Of a stretch of 64,000 bases of DNA, positions 30,081-40,725 are shown one piece after another. The notes under the pieces were generated by a model. It made no database searches, was not told where the DNA came from, and was given only the letters and a program-made list of their open reading frames with translations. Numbering within the stretch: the first letter of the stretch is position 1; each line of letters opens with the position of its first letter. Source of the stretch: Posidonia oceanica (Eukaryota; Streptophyta; Magnoliopsida; Alismatales; Posidoniaceae); contig JAZBRS010000026.1 of assembly GCA_037176725.1 (NCBI GenBank), forward strand, positions 54,724,501 to 54,788,500, given 5' to 3'. The position numbers and the translations under genes are program-made.

Positions 30081-31900
30081 CTGCTCTTGCTCCTCAGGGT
30101 CTTTCTCCTCTGAGTCCTCCATTGCAAAGAGAATGTCCTCGTCAAGGAACTGCGTCTGGAGTGGCTGGTATTCAGGCAAAGGAAAGTCTGCAAGGTAATC
30201 TGCCATAGCCTGGCCTACCAAAGCCGGCTTTTGGAAGAGAAACATGATAGGATCATGCCGGCACAAGAGCTGAACTGGGTACGCCATCATATAATGCCTC
30301 AGTTTCTGTGCGGCCCAGACAAGGGACAGACAGGTCTTCTCCATCGTGCTGTACTTGGCCTCGCATTTATTGAACTTCTTGCTCAGGTAGTAGATGGCGC
30401 GCTCCTTCCTACCAGATCCGTCGTGTTGGCCCAAGACGGCGCCAATGGAGTGCTGCGTGGTAGAAAGGTAGAGGAGCAAAGGTCTTCCTGGCGTGGGAGG
30501 GACCAGGACAGGAGGTTTGACCAGCAGTTGCTTGATTTTATCAAATGCGGCCTAACACTCCTCGTTCCAGTTGATTTGTGTGTTCTTCCTCAGGAGCTTG
30601 AAGATAGGCTCGCAGATGGGCGTAAGCTGTGCAATGAAGCGACTGATATACTGTAAGCGCCCAAGTAGGCCTCGAACCTCCTTCTCGGTTCCAGGGGGTG
30701 GCATCTCCACGATGGCTTTCGCTTTCAACGGGTCTACTTCAATCCCCCTTTGGCTAACGATGTAGCCCAGAAGTTTGCCAGATGAAACCCCAAACACGCA
30801 TTTACTGGGGTTAAGCCTCAGTCTGTATTTTCTCAAACGGTCAAAGAGCTTCTTCAGGCAAACAAGGTGATCCTCAGGCTCTTTGGTCTTCGCAATCATG
30901 TCATCTACATAGACCTCCACTTCTTGGTGCATGAGGTCGTGGAAAAGCGTAGTCATGGCCCTCTAATAAGTTGCGCCAGCATTCTTCAACCCAAACGGCA
31001 TAACTTGATAACAGAAGACCCCCCAGGGGGTGATGAATGAGGTCTTTTCCATGTCTTCTTCTGCCATTTTGATCTGATTATAGCCGGAGAAACCGTCCAT
31101 AAAGGATAGCATCTTGTGGCCTGTAGTGTTGTCGACTAGGACGTCAATGTGAGGTAATGGGAAATCGTCCTTGGGACTCGCCTTGTTCAAGTCCCTGTAG
31201 TCGATACATATCTGGATCCGGCCATCTTTCTTGGGCACTGGCACGATGTTCGCAAGCCACTCAGGGTAAAGGACGACCTTCAGAAAATTGACATCAAGCT
31301 GCTTCATTATCTCTTCCTTGATCATGAGCAGCCATTGTGGTCGCCATCTTCTCAGTTTCTGCTTTACTGGCTTGGCGTCTGGCTTCAAGGGCAAGTTATG
31401 GACCACTATTTCGACATCAAGGCCAACCATGTCTTCATAAGTCCAGGCGAAGACATCTGCATACTCTTTCAGGAACGCAATGAACTCTATTCTGGCCTGG
31501 GGTGATAGTAGGGCACTGATGCGAACTTCTTTGGCTTCTTCGGCTGTACCGAGGTTAATAACCTCTGTTTCTTCCTCAACATGCAGGTTGGGACCTTCTG
31601 GATCATCGTCATAGGGCCAGAACTCAGGCGATGGGTCATCATTCTCATCCTCGCCTGTATTGTCTTCTTCTCCATATGCAACCAGTTCCGAGAGGATCTC
31701 CCTTTCGAATGTGGGGTTTGTTACAACGAAGGAGTGTAGATGTTCTGCTTCTTGGCCCTGGTGATGCCTCAAGATGGTCACGCCTACTCGAGTGTTTCTA
31801 TATCCCCGGTGCGCAACCTCTGCTCGGGTGACTTCCTTTGTCTGTTCTGCTGCTGATGACACTGCTGCATGCTCTGCTGATACTGCTGAAGGCCTTGCCG
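30081..31900 (-). pseudogene. Reverse transcriptase and retroviral-type RNase H of element C
   Basis: RT spans about 31394-30600: YPEWLANIVPVPKKDG, DYRDLNKASPKDD, SFMDGFSGYNQ, MPFGLKNAG and the catalytic YVDD near 30910. TAG codons at 30965-30963 and 30554-30552 replace glutamines kept in D. The following RNase H (LYLSTTQHSIGAVLGQ) lacks the usual first catalytic aspartate, as expected when a second RNase H has taken over. Compared with D, 24 residues (from CAKWQVLLSQYDI to QKSIKS) are missing just after PALVG, at about 30213. RT copies element RNA into DNA. Confidence 0.9.
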
Positions 31901-33107
31901 ATTCTGCGACTGATACTGCTGACGGCCTTGCTACTGAGACTACTGACAACTCTGTTACTGATTCTGCTCTCTGTTCTGTTACTACTGCTGCATGATCTGC
32001 TGGTGCTTCCTCCTCCGAGTCTGCTAATGTGCTGGTGGAGGGCATGTCGGACTGGCGGCTGATCTGGATACTGCCACCTGCTATCTTGCCCTAGTGAGGC
32101 ATGTGCTGCACGAGCCACCTAGACCCGCCTTCGGGTTGAGGGGTAATGAGCTCGTCTGGTTTAGGGGAGTTCGGCATTACCGAGTTTTCTTCCAGGGCCA
32201 TGATGGAGGTGTGGTCTTCTCGCAGAGGAGGATCCGTAACTACGGCTTTTCCTTTCCTTTCTGCGGCTCGATGCTGTGCCAGGTCTTCTACTATGGATTT
32301 GAGTTGTTCTTGGTACAGTAGCTCCAAATCAGACATCCATGAATCGACTTGGGCTTCTATCGCCCCTCCTTCTTCCTCATCTGAGGGTGAGTCGACATAG
32401 TAGGCGCCGAGGGCCTGCGGCGCTGGCTCGGCTGCGAGATGGATTGTTGTTCCTGGTATTTGCGCGGTCTGACTCATAGGCACGCCTGATAGTGATAGCC
32501 TCGGCATGGGAGATCCGGACAGGCTGGTCAGTGGGGCCATAGATGGGTACGCTGCCAGGGTTACTGCCGCAGTCGGAGGGTAGGTAGAGGTGCTCTTCAG
32601 AAGGCTCAAGGGCCGGGAGACTGTGATGCTCGACTGATCCTCTGCGACTGGTGATGATGGTGAGAACGCGGCCTTTGACGCCATAGGGTCCTGCCATGAG
32701 AGTTGCTGCTGTGCGGCAGGAGAAGGCGTGACTGACTGAGCTGGCTGAGATGTGGTTAATGAAAAGGGCTGAGTCACGCTGCTGACTGTACTCAGTGACT
32801 GACCCTCCTGAGAGGGTGACAGTTGTACCGATGCGACAGAGGTTGCAGGCAGACTGACTGGCTGTGCCTGGGTTGGTACTAGTGCTGCTGAAGTTGGTAC
32901 TGGTGATGCTGACAAGACTGTGGGAACATCAGAGACTGTCAAATCTGCCAAAGGTTCTGCCAAATCTGCTGCTTCATGATCTGTGGAAGGAAAGGCCAGA
33001 CAAACCAACTAATGTGCTGTTGAGTTGGGCTGGCTTTCGCTGCAAGTCTGAACTGCCCCTGCTGTGCTAGACTGTTCCTCATCCGAGTAGTAGTCCTCAA
33101 CGCAGTC
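31901..33107 (-). other. Ser/Thr/Ala-rich linker between protease and RT of element C, with shared stop
   Basis: The frame stays open except for TAG at 33011-33009 and 32093-32091 (HMPH-stop-G). The second stop is identical in D (59255-59253). The composition is low-complexity (runs of SVAES, TSVASVQLSPS). In Ogre elements an intron lies between protease and RT, so this segment may be non-coding in part; I cannot identify splice sites with confidence. Confidence 0.55.
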
Positions 33108-34361
33108 CTAGTCCTCTTCCGGTGGCGGAGTGCTTTGGCATGGCTCCGATGGCGCTACGGCTTGAATGGCGCTTGAACCCAGGATACCCGCACTTGTGAA
33201 GTTAGCTAGGTTCCGGGGTATGAGCATTCGTTGATTCTTCGCTTGCAGGCGCTTGCCTTCATCAGCGTGAGGGTCGTATCCTAGACCCTCGTTGTCTCTT
33301 CGTTCTTCCGCCATGATGGGTTCAGCGATTCCCTGGCCGTATCGCCCGAGTGGCGTCCCCTTGACATAGCCCCACCTGTGACAGACGTTCTCGATCATTT
33401 GAAAAGGGTTGTTGTGAACGGCCAAGGAGTTGACACATTCAAGATCTGGTAAAAAGTTAACCGGCTCGCACCGATTAACACGGTATAAGGCATTCGAGAG
33501 TTCAGGGTCGAAGGGGACAGTCCGCGAAGAGACAGAGGAAACTGCTTCGATCCGCTCCTTCACAAAATTCTCCGCCATGACAACGATGACATCGTCACCT
33601 CGGCGGAACTTGATCATGCGATGGAGGGTCGAGGGGATAACCTGATGCTTGTGGAGCCAAGGGCGTCCAAGCAGAAAGTTGAAATTAGGCTCCAAGTCGA
33701 CGACGTAGAATTCCACATTGAATGTGACCGGACCAATGATAAGAGGAATAATCAGAATCCCTAGAGCGTCGTGGTGGGTATTATCAAAAGCTGTCATTCC
33801 CTTTACAGCCGGAGTAATGTCCTCGGCCTTGAATCCGAGCTTAGTTGCTGTTCGCAAGGGGCAGACGTTAAGGCCTGACCCATTATCGACCAGCGCAAGG
33901 GGAATGCGAAAGTTCTTGAATTGTACCGTGACGAACAAGGGTTGGTTGTGATTAATCCCCGCTGGAGGCAGCTCATCACTCGTAAAAGTGATGACCTGGG
34001 GTTCTACGATCATTCCAACCATGCTTTCCAAAGCGGTAGGTTCTATGGCTTGGGACACGCGGGCGGCTTGGAACACGCGAAGGAAAGCCTCACGGTGTTC
34101 AGCAGAAGTGTGTATCAGGTCCCAAATGGATATGTCGGCTTTAACCTTTTTGAGTTGGGAAGTAATGTCAGCCTTGGACTGGCCTTTCTTGGTGGCAGGG
34201 AGTGTGGCCTTGGGGGCAGGTTCAGCTATGGTGGATTCAAGGGGTTGGCCTGGAGGTGGTAGGGTTGTAGGCTGGGCTAAGGGAAGAGGTGTTGCAGGTT
34301 CTAGGTGATTAGGTCTAGTCACTGGTGCTGGGGATTTGTAGACCCTTCCCGATCGCGTCAC
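33108..34361 (-). CDS. Protease segment of element C
   Basis: This open stretch of 417 codons, from after TGA (34370-34368) to TAG (33110-33108), encodes a retropepsin-like protease. It has LALVDNGSGLNVCPL (active-site D-N-G-S, as in Tat elements, instead of D-S/T-G), a FNFLLGRPWLHKH flap-side motif and a PSTLHRMIKF segment. It processes the polyprotein. A conserved NVCHRWGYVKGTPLGRYG segment follows before the linker. Confidence 0.85.
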   Translation of the reverse strand: MTRSGRVYKSPAPVTRPNHLEPATPLPLAQPTTLPPPGQPLESTIAEPAPKATLPATKKGQSKADITSQLKKVKADISIWDLIHTSAEHREAFLRVFQAARVSQAIEPTALESMVGMIVEPQVITFTSDELPPAGINHNQPLFVTVQFKNFRIPLALVDNGSGLNVCPLRTATKLGFKAEDITPAVKGMTAFDNTHHDALGILIIPLIIGPVTFNVEFYVVDLEPNFNFLLGRPWLHKHQVIPSTLHRMIKFRRGDDVIVVMAENFVKERIEAVSSVSSRTVPFDPELSNALYRVNRCEPVNFLPDLECVNSLAVHNNPFQMIENVCHRWGYVKGTPLGRYGQGIAEPIMAEERRDNEGLGYDPHADEGKRLQAKNQRMLIPRNLANFTSAGILGSSAIQAVAPSEPCQSTPPPEED

Positions 34362-34367
34362 TTCCGC

Positions 34368-37052
34368 TCACATTTCTGTGGCGTAGTTGTAAGGCACGCG
34401 ATGGGTATCCCAGGTTAGGTTAATAACTACGGGAGCACGTGCAGCGAGCACGAGAGGGGCTACAGGAGTGCCTACTGGTTGGGGAAGGCATGGATGAGAG
34501 GATTGCTGGGAAGGCAAATGGGGTGGGGATTGAGGTCTTGCTAACAGGTGCACAGGAGACCCTGGCTGGGGTCTGGCTAGGAGATGTATTGGGGATACTG
34601 GCTGCGGGCTACCTAGCAGGTGTACTGGGGCTTGGGCCCCGGAAAGCATGGTGGTTGGCGCAGAAGAACGCTCCGGCTTGGTGCGCGGTCGGATCATATG
34701 AACGCCCGACTCGGAACCGGCGACAGCTGCAAGATAAAGAGAGACTGGAAAAGGAGTAGAGATATCATGGATAAGCTCGGAAGGATTTACCACAGACGTA
34801 GGAGATCCAGAAGGAAACAATGAGTGGATTCCTGAGGTCCCTACGCCTCCTGAATAGGAGTGCTCTGGCAGGGGCCGGCGAACAATATTAGCTGGGGTAG
34901 ATGCTGATGCAGATGCATGAGATGGTGTTGAAGTGGACGCCTCGTGCGTGTCGATCACAATCGTTCCCGATTCGATCAAATCTTGGATAGCGTTCCGGAG
35001 AGTGAAGCAATTATCAGTCGAATGCCCGATGCTTCGATGAAAATCGCAGAAAAGGTTCGCCTTAAACCAATGCGGTAGTGGGTTTAGTGGCGGGCGAACC
35101 TCCGGAAACTTCAGGAATGACGCAACCTTCAGGAGGACGGCGGTGAGCGGTTCCACCAGTGGGGCGAACTTCCGCTTCTCAATGGGTGGCCGTCTCGACC
35201 TCTGGAATTGTCCTTGCTGAACTGGTGCGGCAGGATAGACCGGTCGAGTGGTGGTAGTGATTTGTGGTGTGGGGTGTGCCCTAGGTGCAGGTGCGTAATA
35301 GATCTGAGGAGGGGCAGGCCGGGATGCCAGACGAACAGGCGCAGTAGGGGAGTCGACGTACGCGACAACGGGCTTCGGCGGATCCTTTCTCTTGGGACGA
35401 TTGTTGTTGATGCCGTTGTTGTTGTTGATGGCTCTGCTGCTGCTACTGTTACTGCTGGCGGGGGCCTGCCTGGCAAGCACAGAGAGTGCGGGGAAGTTGC
35501 CACTCCGCAACGAACTCTCTACGCGAGTGCCAGCTCGGATCAAAGCAGTGAAGGTTGTGACAGGTTGGATGCTAAGCAAAGCTCTAGTGGACGGCTGTGC
35601 CCTTTTTATAATGATCTCGATGGACTCCTCGTCAGAGGGCCTATCCCGAACTTGAGAGGCAAGGGCACGCCAGCGGCCGACGTACTCCCCGAACGGCTCG
35701 CTCGGATTCTGCTTGGTTGCGATGAGGTCTGTGCGCTTTGGGACCAGATCGAGGTTGAAGGAATACTGTTCCAAGAACACCTGGCTTTGGTCGTTCCATG
35801 TCCTGATTGTAGCCATATCAAGCGAGGTGAACCACTTGAGAGCTGGACCGGACAAACTCTTTTGGAACAGGCGGATCAGCAACCTCTCGTCAGCCTGGAG
35901 CTGGGCGAGATCACCGCAGTACGCCTTCAGATGGGCTATGGGGCAGCCCTTACCATCATACTTCTCAAAGTCCGGGATTTTGAACTTTGGAGGGAGTACA
36001 GCCTCTGGGAAACAGCAGAGGTCTCAGAATTGGTAGGTTTGGTGGTTCGTGCCCTGCACTAGACGCAGTGCTTTCTCCAGAACATCCATCCTGTTGTTGA
36101 TGGGGTCTGGAATGGCTGCCACAGGTGATGGGGCAGCAGGGGCAGGGACCATGTATGCCGATTGGGTCGCACCGAGCTGCTCCTCCAGATCTACCATCGC
36201 ATCACCTGGTGACGCAAGGTGATGGCTGGCATACCCGTGCTGTGGTGGAGTGCAAGGGGGGATGCATGTGGAATTCTGAACCTGATGCAAAGGGGGAGGA
36301 TAGGTGGTACGCTGTGCGGTGGGTGCAGAATGCTGGAGCAACAGCGGCCGCATTGATGCAATGCCGGGGGGCGGGCCTGCGAGATACTGTGCTCCCACCA
36401 GTCCGAATGACTGGCCACCAGGTGGCGGAGGTGCATGCTGTGTGTGGTGCAGTGTGGATGCAAGAGGCAGGATACGTGCCCCCATCGCCGGAACTGTGAG
36501 CAGTTGAGACGACGGTCTAGGCGGAAGTGTAGAGTGCAATGCATGATGTGCGAGAGCAGGCCGCACAGGAACCTTAAGACCAACAGGAAGGGAAGAAGGA
36601 CGGACTGATAGAGCCATACCTTGCAGCCGCTGGATAGTGTCCATCAGATGTTGGTACTATTCTTCAGGTGTCCTGTCGGTGGGAACACTGAATTGCAGTG
36701 CCGGTAAGGGGCGAGAGCCAAGAGATCCGGACTGTCCGGGAGATTGGGGTCCTAGGGCGAGAGTCGCCGCAGCAGCAGAAGGGGTGTCAAAAGCGACAAA
36801 TCCCTGAGAAGGTGGGGTCAGAGGCGCCTCCGGAATACAAGAAGTGGCCATCAAGATGGACTTGGCGACCGGATCAGGAGGAGCGAGCGTTTGCCACTGT
36901 CCCACAGCAAACTGGGGTACCCCAGACGACAGAGGAGGAAATCCTGGCGTCACAGGGGGCACAAAGAGGTTAGAAACGGGAGTCGGAGGGGCCGGAGCGG
37001 AAACCACCTCCGAGGCAAGAGTACTGGGGGGTTCGACGGCGTGCTGGGCCAT
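34368..37052 (-). pseudogene. gag: gag of element C, with stops
   Basis: The frame starts at ATG 37052 (MAQHAVEPP, same start as in A). It meets TAG (36659-36657, shared with D), TGA (36026-36024) and TGA (34370-34368). The capsid core lies at about 35882-35600 (LKWFTSLDM, FGEYVGRWRALA). The zinc knuckle CDFHRSIGHSTDNC lies at about 35050-35010. Three tandem SPVHLLARPQ-like repeats of 11-14 residues lie at about 34640-34540 before the protease. Gag and protease share one frame, so a full product would be a fusion. Confidence 0.9.
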
Positions 37053-38379
37053 TGCTGACCGAGAGCGAGTCAAAATGGGGCTGCGACGAGCGGAAAAAAG
37101 ACGAGCTCTACGAGGAGCTATGCTCGCGAAGGCGAGTAGCTAAGAGAGAGATGGTCGAGCACAGGTGTCTCAGCAGAGGTGTCAGCAAGGGGAGGAACCC
37201 GGGCTCCAACTAAGGAGATCTCTTACTGAACTCTGTTAAGGACACAACAGGAAATTGGGATTAGGAACAAAAAAGTGAAATGCAAATGCACTAAGTTATG
37301 GCATGAATGACATGTATGCTTTCTAGCGTGCTCTCTCTCTCACTAATCTAGTGTTTCCTAACAGGTAGTCTACTCCAGATATCCACAAGTGTATGGGTCA
37401 CTGACTTAGGTCAGAAAAGAAGGTTCCCTGTCCAACTCTCGGCCCAAAGCTCAGGTAATAACAGGGTGGTGCGTTGGTGGCCTCAACCTCGCCTAAGCGT
37501 AGGAAGTACCCTTCACTAGCACCGACACGACCCTTGACAAAAAGGGACAGACCGACCGACTCACACCATGCCAAAGCATCAGAGTGAGAGATCGGAACCA
37601 TCCTTCACAGACTGATAGGTGGACTCAGATGAGAAGATGCATGCCCTATATGATGCTTCATGCAAATGATTAAAGTCTTTTATCTTGCGTATTTTATTAA
37701 CTCCAAGAGGGTGCAAGTGTGTTGATGGCTCTAGTTAACCTTAGATCTTATTTTTACTTGCTATTTTTAATTAACCACAGGAAAAAGCAATCAGTCTCTA
37801 CAATCCTAGGCATGGCATGTGCAAAAGGGAAGAAAATCACCCAAACATGGCAAGCAACAACATACAACAGAGCAAAAGGCAAGCGCATGGCATGTGCGAG
37901 TGTTTGTGAGCATGATAGTGAAGGGAAAGCGTTCATCATGTCAAAAGGCATATATACAGAGCATGTGCGTGTGTAGTGACATAGCAAATGTGTAGAAGAA
38001 AGCATTCATCATTCAAAAAGCATGTGTTGTTGCCAAACAAGTATGTAGACAAGCATTGTGCAAGAAATGAAGCAATAATAAGCAAGCAAGATAAAGAAGG
38101 TAAAGACAGGTAAGCTGTAAAGCAAATAAGAGCGGAAGCAAGGAAATAAGCAAGTAAACAAGCAACAGAAATAGAGCAGAGCAAGACAGAGCAAAAACCA
38201 AGGCAAAGGCAGCCGAGGGGGGTGCAAAACCTAAGCAAAGTAACCACGAGGCGACTTGCTAGGAGTTTGCACAGAAAAACGAGCAAAATAGGCAAAGGAA
38301 ACACAAAGGCGAACCAAGAAGGCAAATCCCAAACAGAACGCGAGCGAGCCAAAGCCAAAGCGAAAGCCGGAGTCTAGTA
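37053..38379 (-). other. Leader of element C
   Basis: This is an untranslated leader between primer site and gag. Parts match the A leader (9120-9653 on the other strand). No reading frame of note is seen. Confidence 0.7.
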
Positions 38380-38380
38380 T

Positions 38381-38397
38381 CCCCAGCGGAGTCGCCA
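38381..38397 (-). other. Primer binding site of element C
   Basis: On the minus strand it reads TGGCGACTCCGCTGGGG, one base from the LTR end at 38399. It differs from A by one base (CCG for CTG). Confidence 0.85.
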
Positions 38398-38398
38398 C

Positions 38399-38859
38399 TG
38401 TAGTAATCCCGGTGTTCAGATCGTCTATGCACATTGCCAAAGCTCATGTGCACCGATCAGAATCAGGTTCACTATTAGCGGCTATGTCCGAGAAGGAAGA
38501 CTTAACTCGAAAACATTTTAAAAAGAAAAAAGGGAAAGAAAAGAAGAAGATAAGACAAAATCGGAGTCGCCACCAAGTCTATTAGATCGGGAGACAAGGA
38601 AAACCAGGGAAATGCGTGAATAACTACGCAAAACCAAGCAAAAGATGCAATGCAAGGCAATGCAGAAGAAATGAGATGCAAATGATGTGACTCGTGCCTA
38701 GGATAAGGGCAGTATGGTCATTACGGGCCGAGAGAGAGGGCAAGGACTCCTATTACATGCGGGGAAGGTGTTAGGCACCCCCGACACGCCCGAGAATCGG
38801 TCTTTCTAGGCTTACGCTCGCATACGCGGGGAAATGCAGATTTTGAATGCCTAAGTGCC
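38399..38859 (-). repeat. Truncated 5' LTR of element C (last 461 bp)
   Basis: It starts, on the plus strand, TGTAGTAATCCC, the complement of the B end. It includes the conserved block (38694-38826) and a primer-site-like copy (38562-38573). Homology with B ends at AAGTGCC (about 38859); the remaining 5.4 kb is missing and E-related sequence follows. Confidence 0.85.
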
Positions 38860-39202
38860 CGTATGTATTTTGTTTACTCTGTATGGTCACTTTCTACCTA
38901 TACCCTTTGGCTGTGGAATGAACTGATTATGAAAAGCAAAAAATGCCTGGGGGGCTTTCTGAATGCCAAAACACATGTATCCGTACTTGTACTGCATGCC
39001 TATATTTGTATGCCTATAAATGTCCTCTTCTGTAGGTATTCCGAGGTTCCATGGGCTTCAAGCGACTTAAGTTAACTTAAGTTGAAGCCAGAATTTTTAC
39101 TGTCAAAAATGCGGGATTTCCATGCGGGATCTCCATGCGGGACAGCGATGCAGGGCCAAGATGCCTTCTTTTGTGTCACATGATCTGCACTTCTATGGCA
39201 CC

Positions 39203-39210
39203 TATATATA
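39203..39210 (+). promoter_or_regulatory. TATA box of the captured gene in E
   Basis: CACCTATATATATGCCCC places TATATATA about 80 bases before the ATG (39287). This is a normal distance for a plant promoter with a short leader. No such box lies at that distance in the C or D copies. Confidence 0.6.
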
Positions 39211-39289
39211 TGCCCCCACAACCCATAGGAGTGCCCTAGAGATCTCTCAGGACCCTGTAGCCGCCTGCTCTCCCATTCTTTTCCAAATG

Positions 39290-39439
39290 GTAGGTTCCTT
39301 ATGTTTTCTTGGGTTTCTATGGTTGACCAAACATGCCCTCGGTCTCCATGGTGGTGGGGGGCTCCTGTCCAACTCTCTTCTCCCCATTCTTTCCCTATTT
39401 GTTGGGCTCCATTCTGATCTTTACATTTGTTTTGTGCAG
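39290..39439 (+). other. Intron 1 of the captured gene in E
   Basis: It has GT-AG borders, ends TTTTGTGCAG and is 150 bp long. It directly follows the start codon. Absent in C and D, where ATG runs on to GGTTTCCC. Confidence 0.75.
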
Positions 39440-40096
39440 GCTTTTCCCACTTTGGTCACCTCGGTTCATTACTCGAAGGTACTACGGGCGTGGATCAGAA
39501 GTCTCACCGCCGATAACCATGAGAAGCTGCGGCTGTGGGGCATTTCCTCCTAGATGTTGAATGTAGCTGAGGTGGAAGTCAGTCGCCACCTCCTCTGCGC
39601 TGTGGCGAGGTTCTGGAAACCCTCGCTCCACGTTTTCCATTTTGGCTTAGTGGAGATGACGCCCACCGTGGAGGAGGTGCGCTGGATTTGTGGCTTGTCG
39701 CCACTATCGGGGCCTGCTGTGTTCATGAGACACGAGGGCTATGCGTCCATCCTGCGTCAGTTGACAGGCCTCACTCCTGGGGAGTGTGCAGAGAGATTGA
39801 TCTGTACTAACGAACCGATGCCTAAGATTCGCCTGGAATATTTTGAGCAGATGATCCCGAGGCTTGCCACCTTGGGCGATGAGTTGTGGCTTAGGGGGTT
39901 CATCACCCGCTTCCTCGGTGAGCTGATCTTTGGCCATGGCTAGCTGACTGTTGCCGTTGAGGTGGCCAAACTAGCCTTGGCTGTAGTAACCCGGCAAATT
40001 GATCTGGCACCGGTGATTTTGGCAGAGACCTTCTGCGGGCTGGACAGGGTCTCACATCGCTGTCGCCACTTCCACGAGTGTGCGGCTATGGTTCAG

Positions 40097-40173
40097 GTAA
40101 ACTGCCCATTATAACTACCCAAATAGACTGATCTGTTTCTGCTCTGCTGACTCTATTATAATCTTTCTTTCAG
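40097..40173 (+). other. Intron 2 of the captured gene in E
   Basis: It is 77 bp, CAG|GTAAAC at the 5' side and CTTTCTTTCAG at the 3' side, and contains stops. C and D join the flanking codons (VQ then VWLA) without a gap. Confidence 0.85.
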
Positions 40174-40725
40174 GTCTGGCTGGCCTGTCACATGGGGACA
40201 ATGGCTATTCGCCCTCAGCATCCCGTTTTTGAAAGCTACTGCCACTTTGGGCATGCCCGGGCCATAGGGAGTGTCCGGGAGGAGTATGAGAAGCTGGAGG
40301 GGCTGACTAGAGATACCGTGGTCTGGCGGATTCTCCCCACCATGGCGAATCCATTCACTATGTTCTTTAATGGGAACAACACATGGTTGGTCGTCCTGCC
40401 GGGGTTTACTAGGGGTGTTGAGTTTTATCCCATCCGGGTGCTGCGACAGTTCGGCTTTTGCTAGGACATATTCACTGAGGGCCATATGCCTAAGAGATTC
40501 TGGCTTTATCTGCTCAACTCTTCGGTGATGATGGAGGAGCTAGCCCGCCTTATGAGTGGTGGAATCAGATCCACTGATATAGCTGTAGTGCCTGGCTCGG
40601 ACTGCACTACTGGTTATATCGCTGAGGTGCAAGCAACATGGCCCATCAGCAAGGTCCCACCTAGTGGTCCTCTGTTTAGTGATGTCAGGAGCTCCAAGAG
40701 GGCGCGCCCTAGCTTGGATGGATGA

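Larger units (their letters stand above)
27170..38859 (-). mobile_element. Element C, right part: pol, gag, leader and truncated 5' LTR
   Basis: This is the continuation of element C after the A insertion. Read on the minus strand from 38398 it has a primer site, a leader, gag, protease, RT, RNase H, second RNase H and integrase. A non-coding spacer then leads to the captured gene at 2508. The 5' LTR keeps only its last 461 bp. Gag-pol is a single frame with eleven premature stops and no frameshift that I can see. Confidence 0.9.
39287..40725 (+). pseudogene. Captured plant-mobile-domain/DUF7745-like gene of E: antisense to integrase, two introns
   Basis: The structure follows from comparison with D. 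Exon 1 ends with the ATG itself (39287-39289). Intron 1 is 39290-39439 (GTAGG...TGTGCAG). Exon 2 is 39440-40096. Intron 2 is 40097-40173 (GTAAAC...TTTCTTTCAG). Exon 3 runs from 40174 to TGA 40723-40725. Spliced length is 404 codons with stop, against 400 in D and 396 in C, and both joins fall exactly where C and D read through. Three TAG stops break it (39551, 39941, 40462). Motifs are FWKPSLHVFHFG, LAETFCGLDRVSHRC and GIRSTDIAVVPG. The gene lies on the strand opposite to integrase. A decayed host-type gene beside E is the alternative reading. Confidence 0.75.

Noticed and set aside
31838..32062. Leu-rich plus-strand frame opposite the C linker (and similar frames at 35392-35655, 29808-30198)
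   Set aside because: They are mirror images of the low-complexity Ser/Ala/Gln-rich polyprotein on the minus strand.
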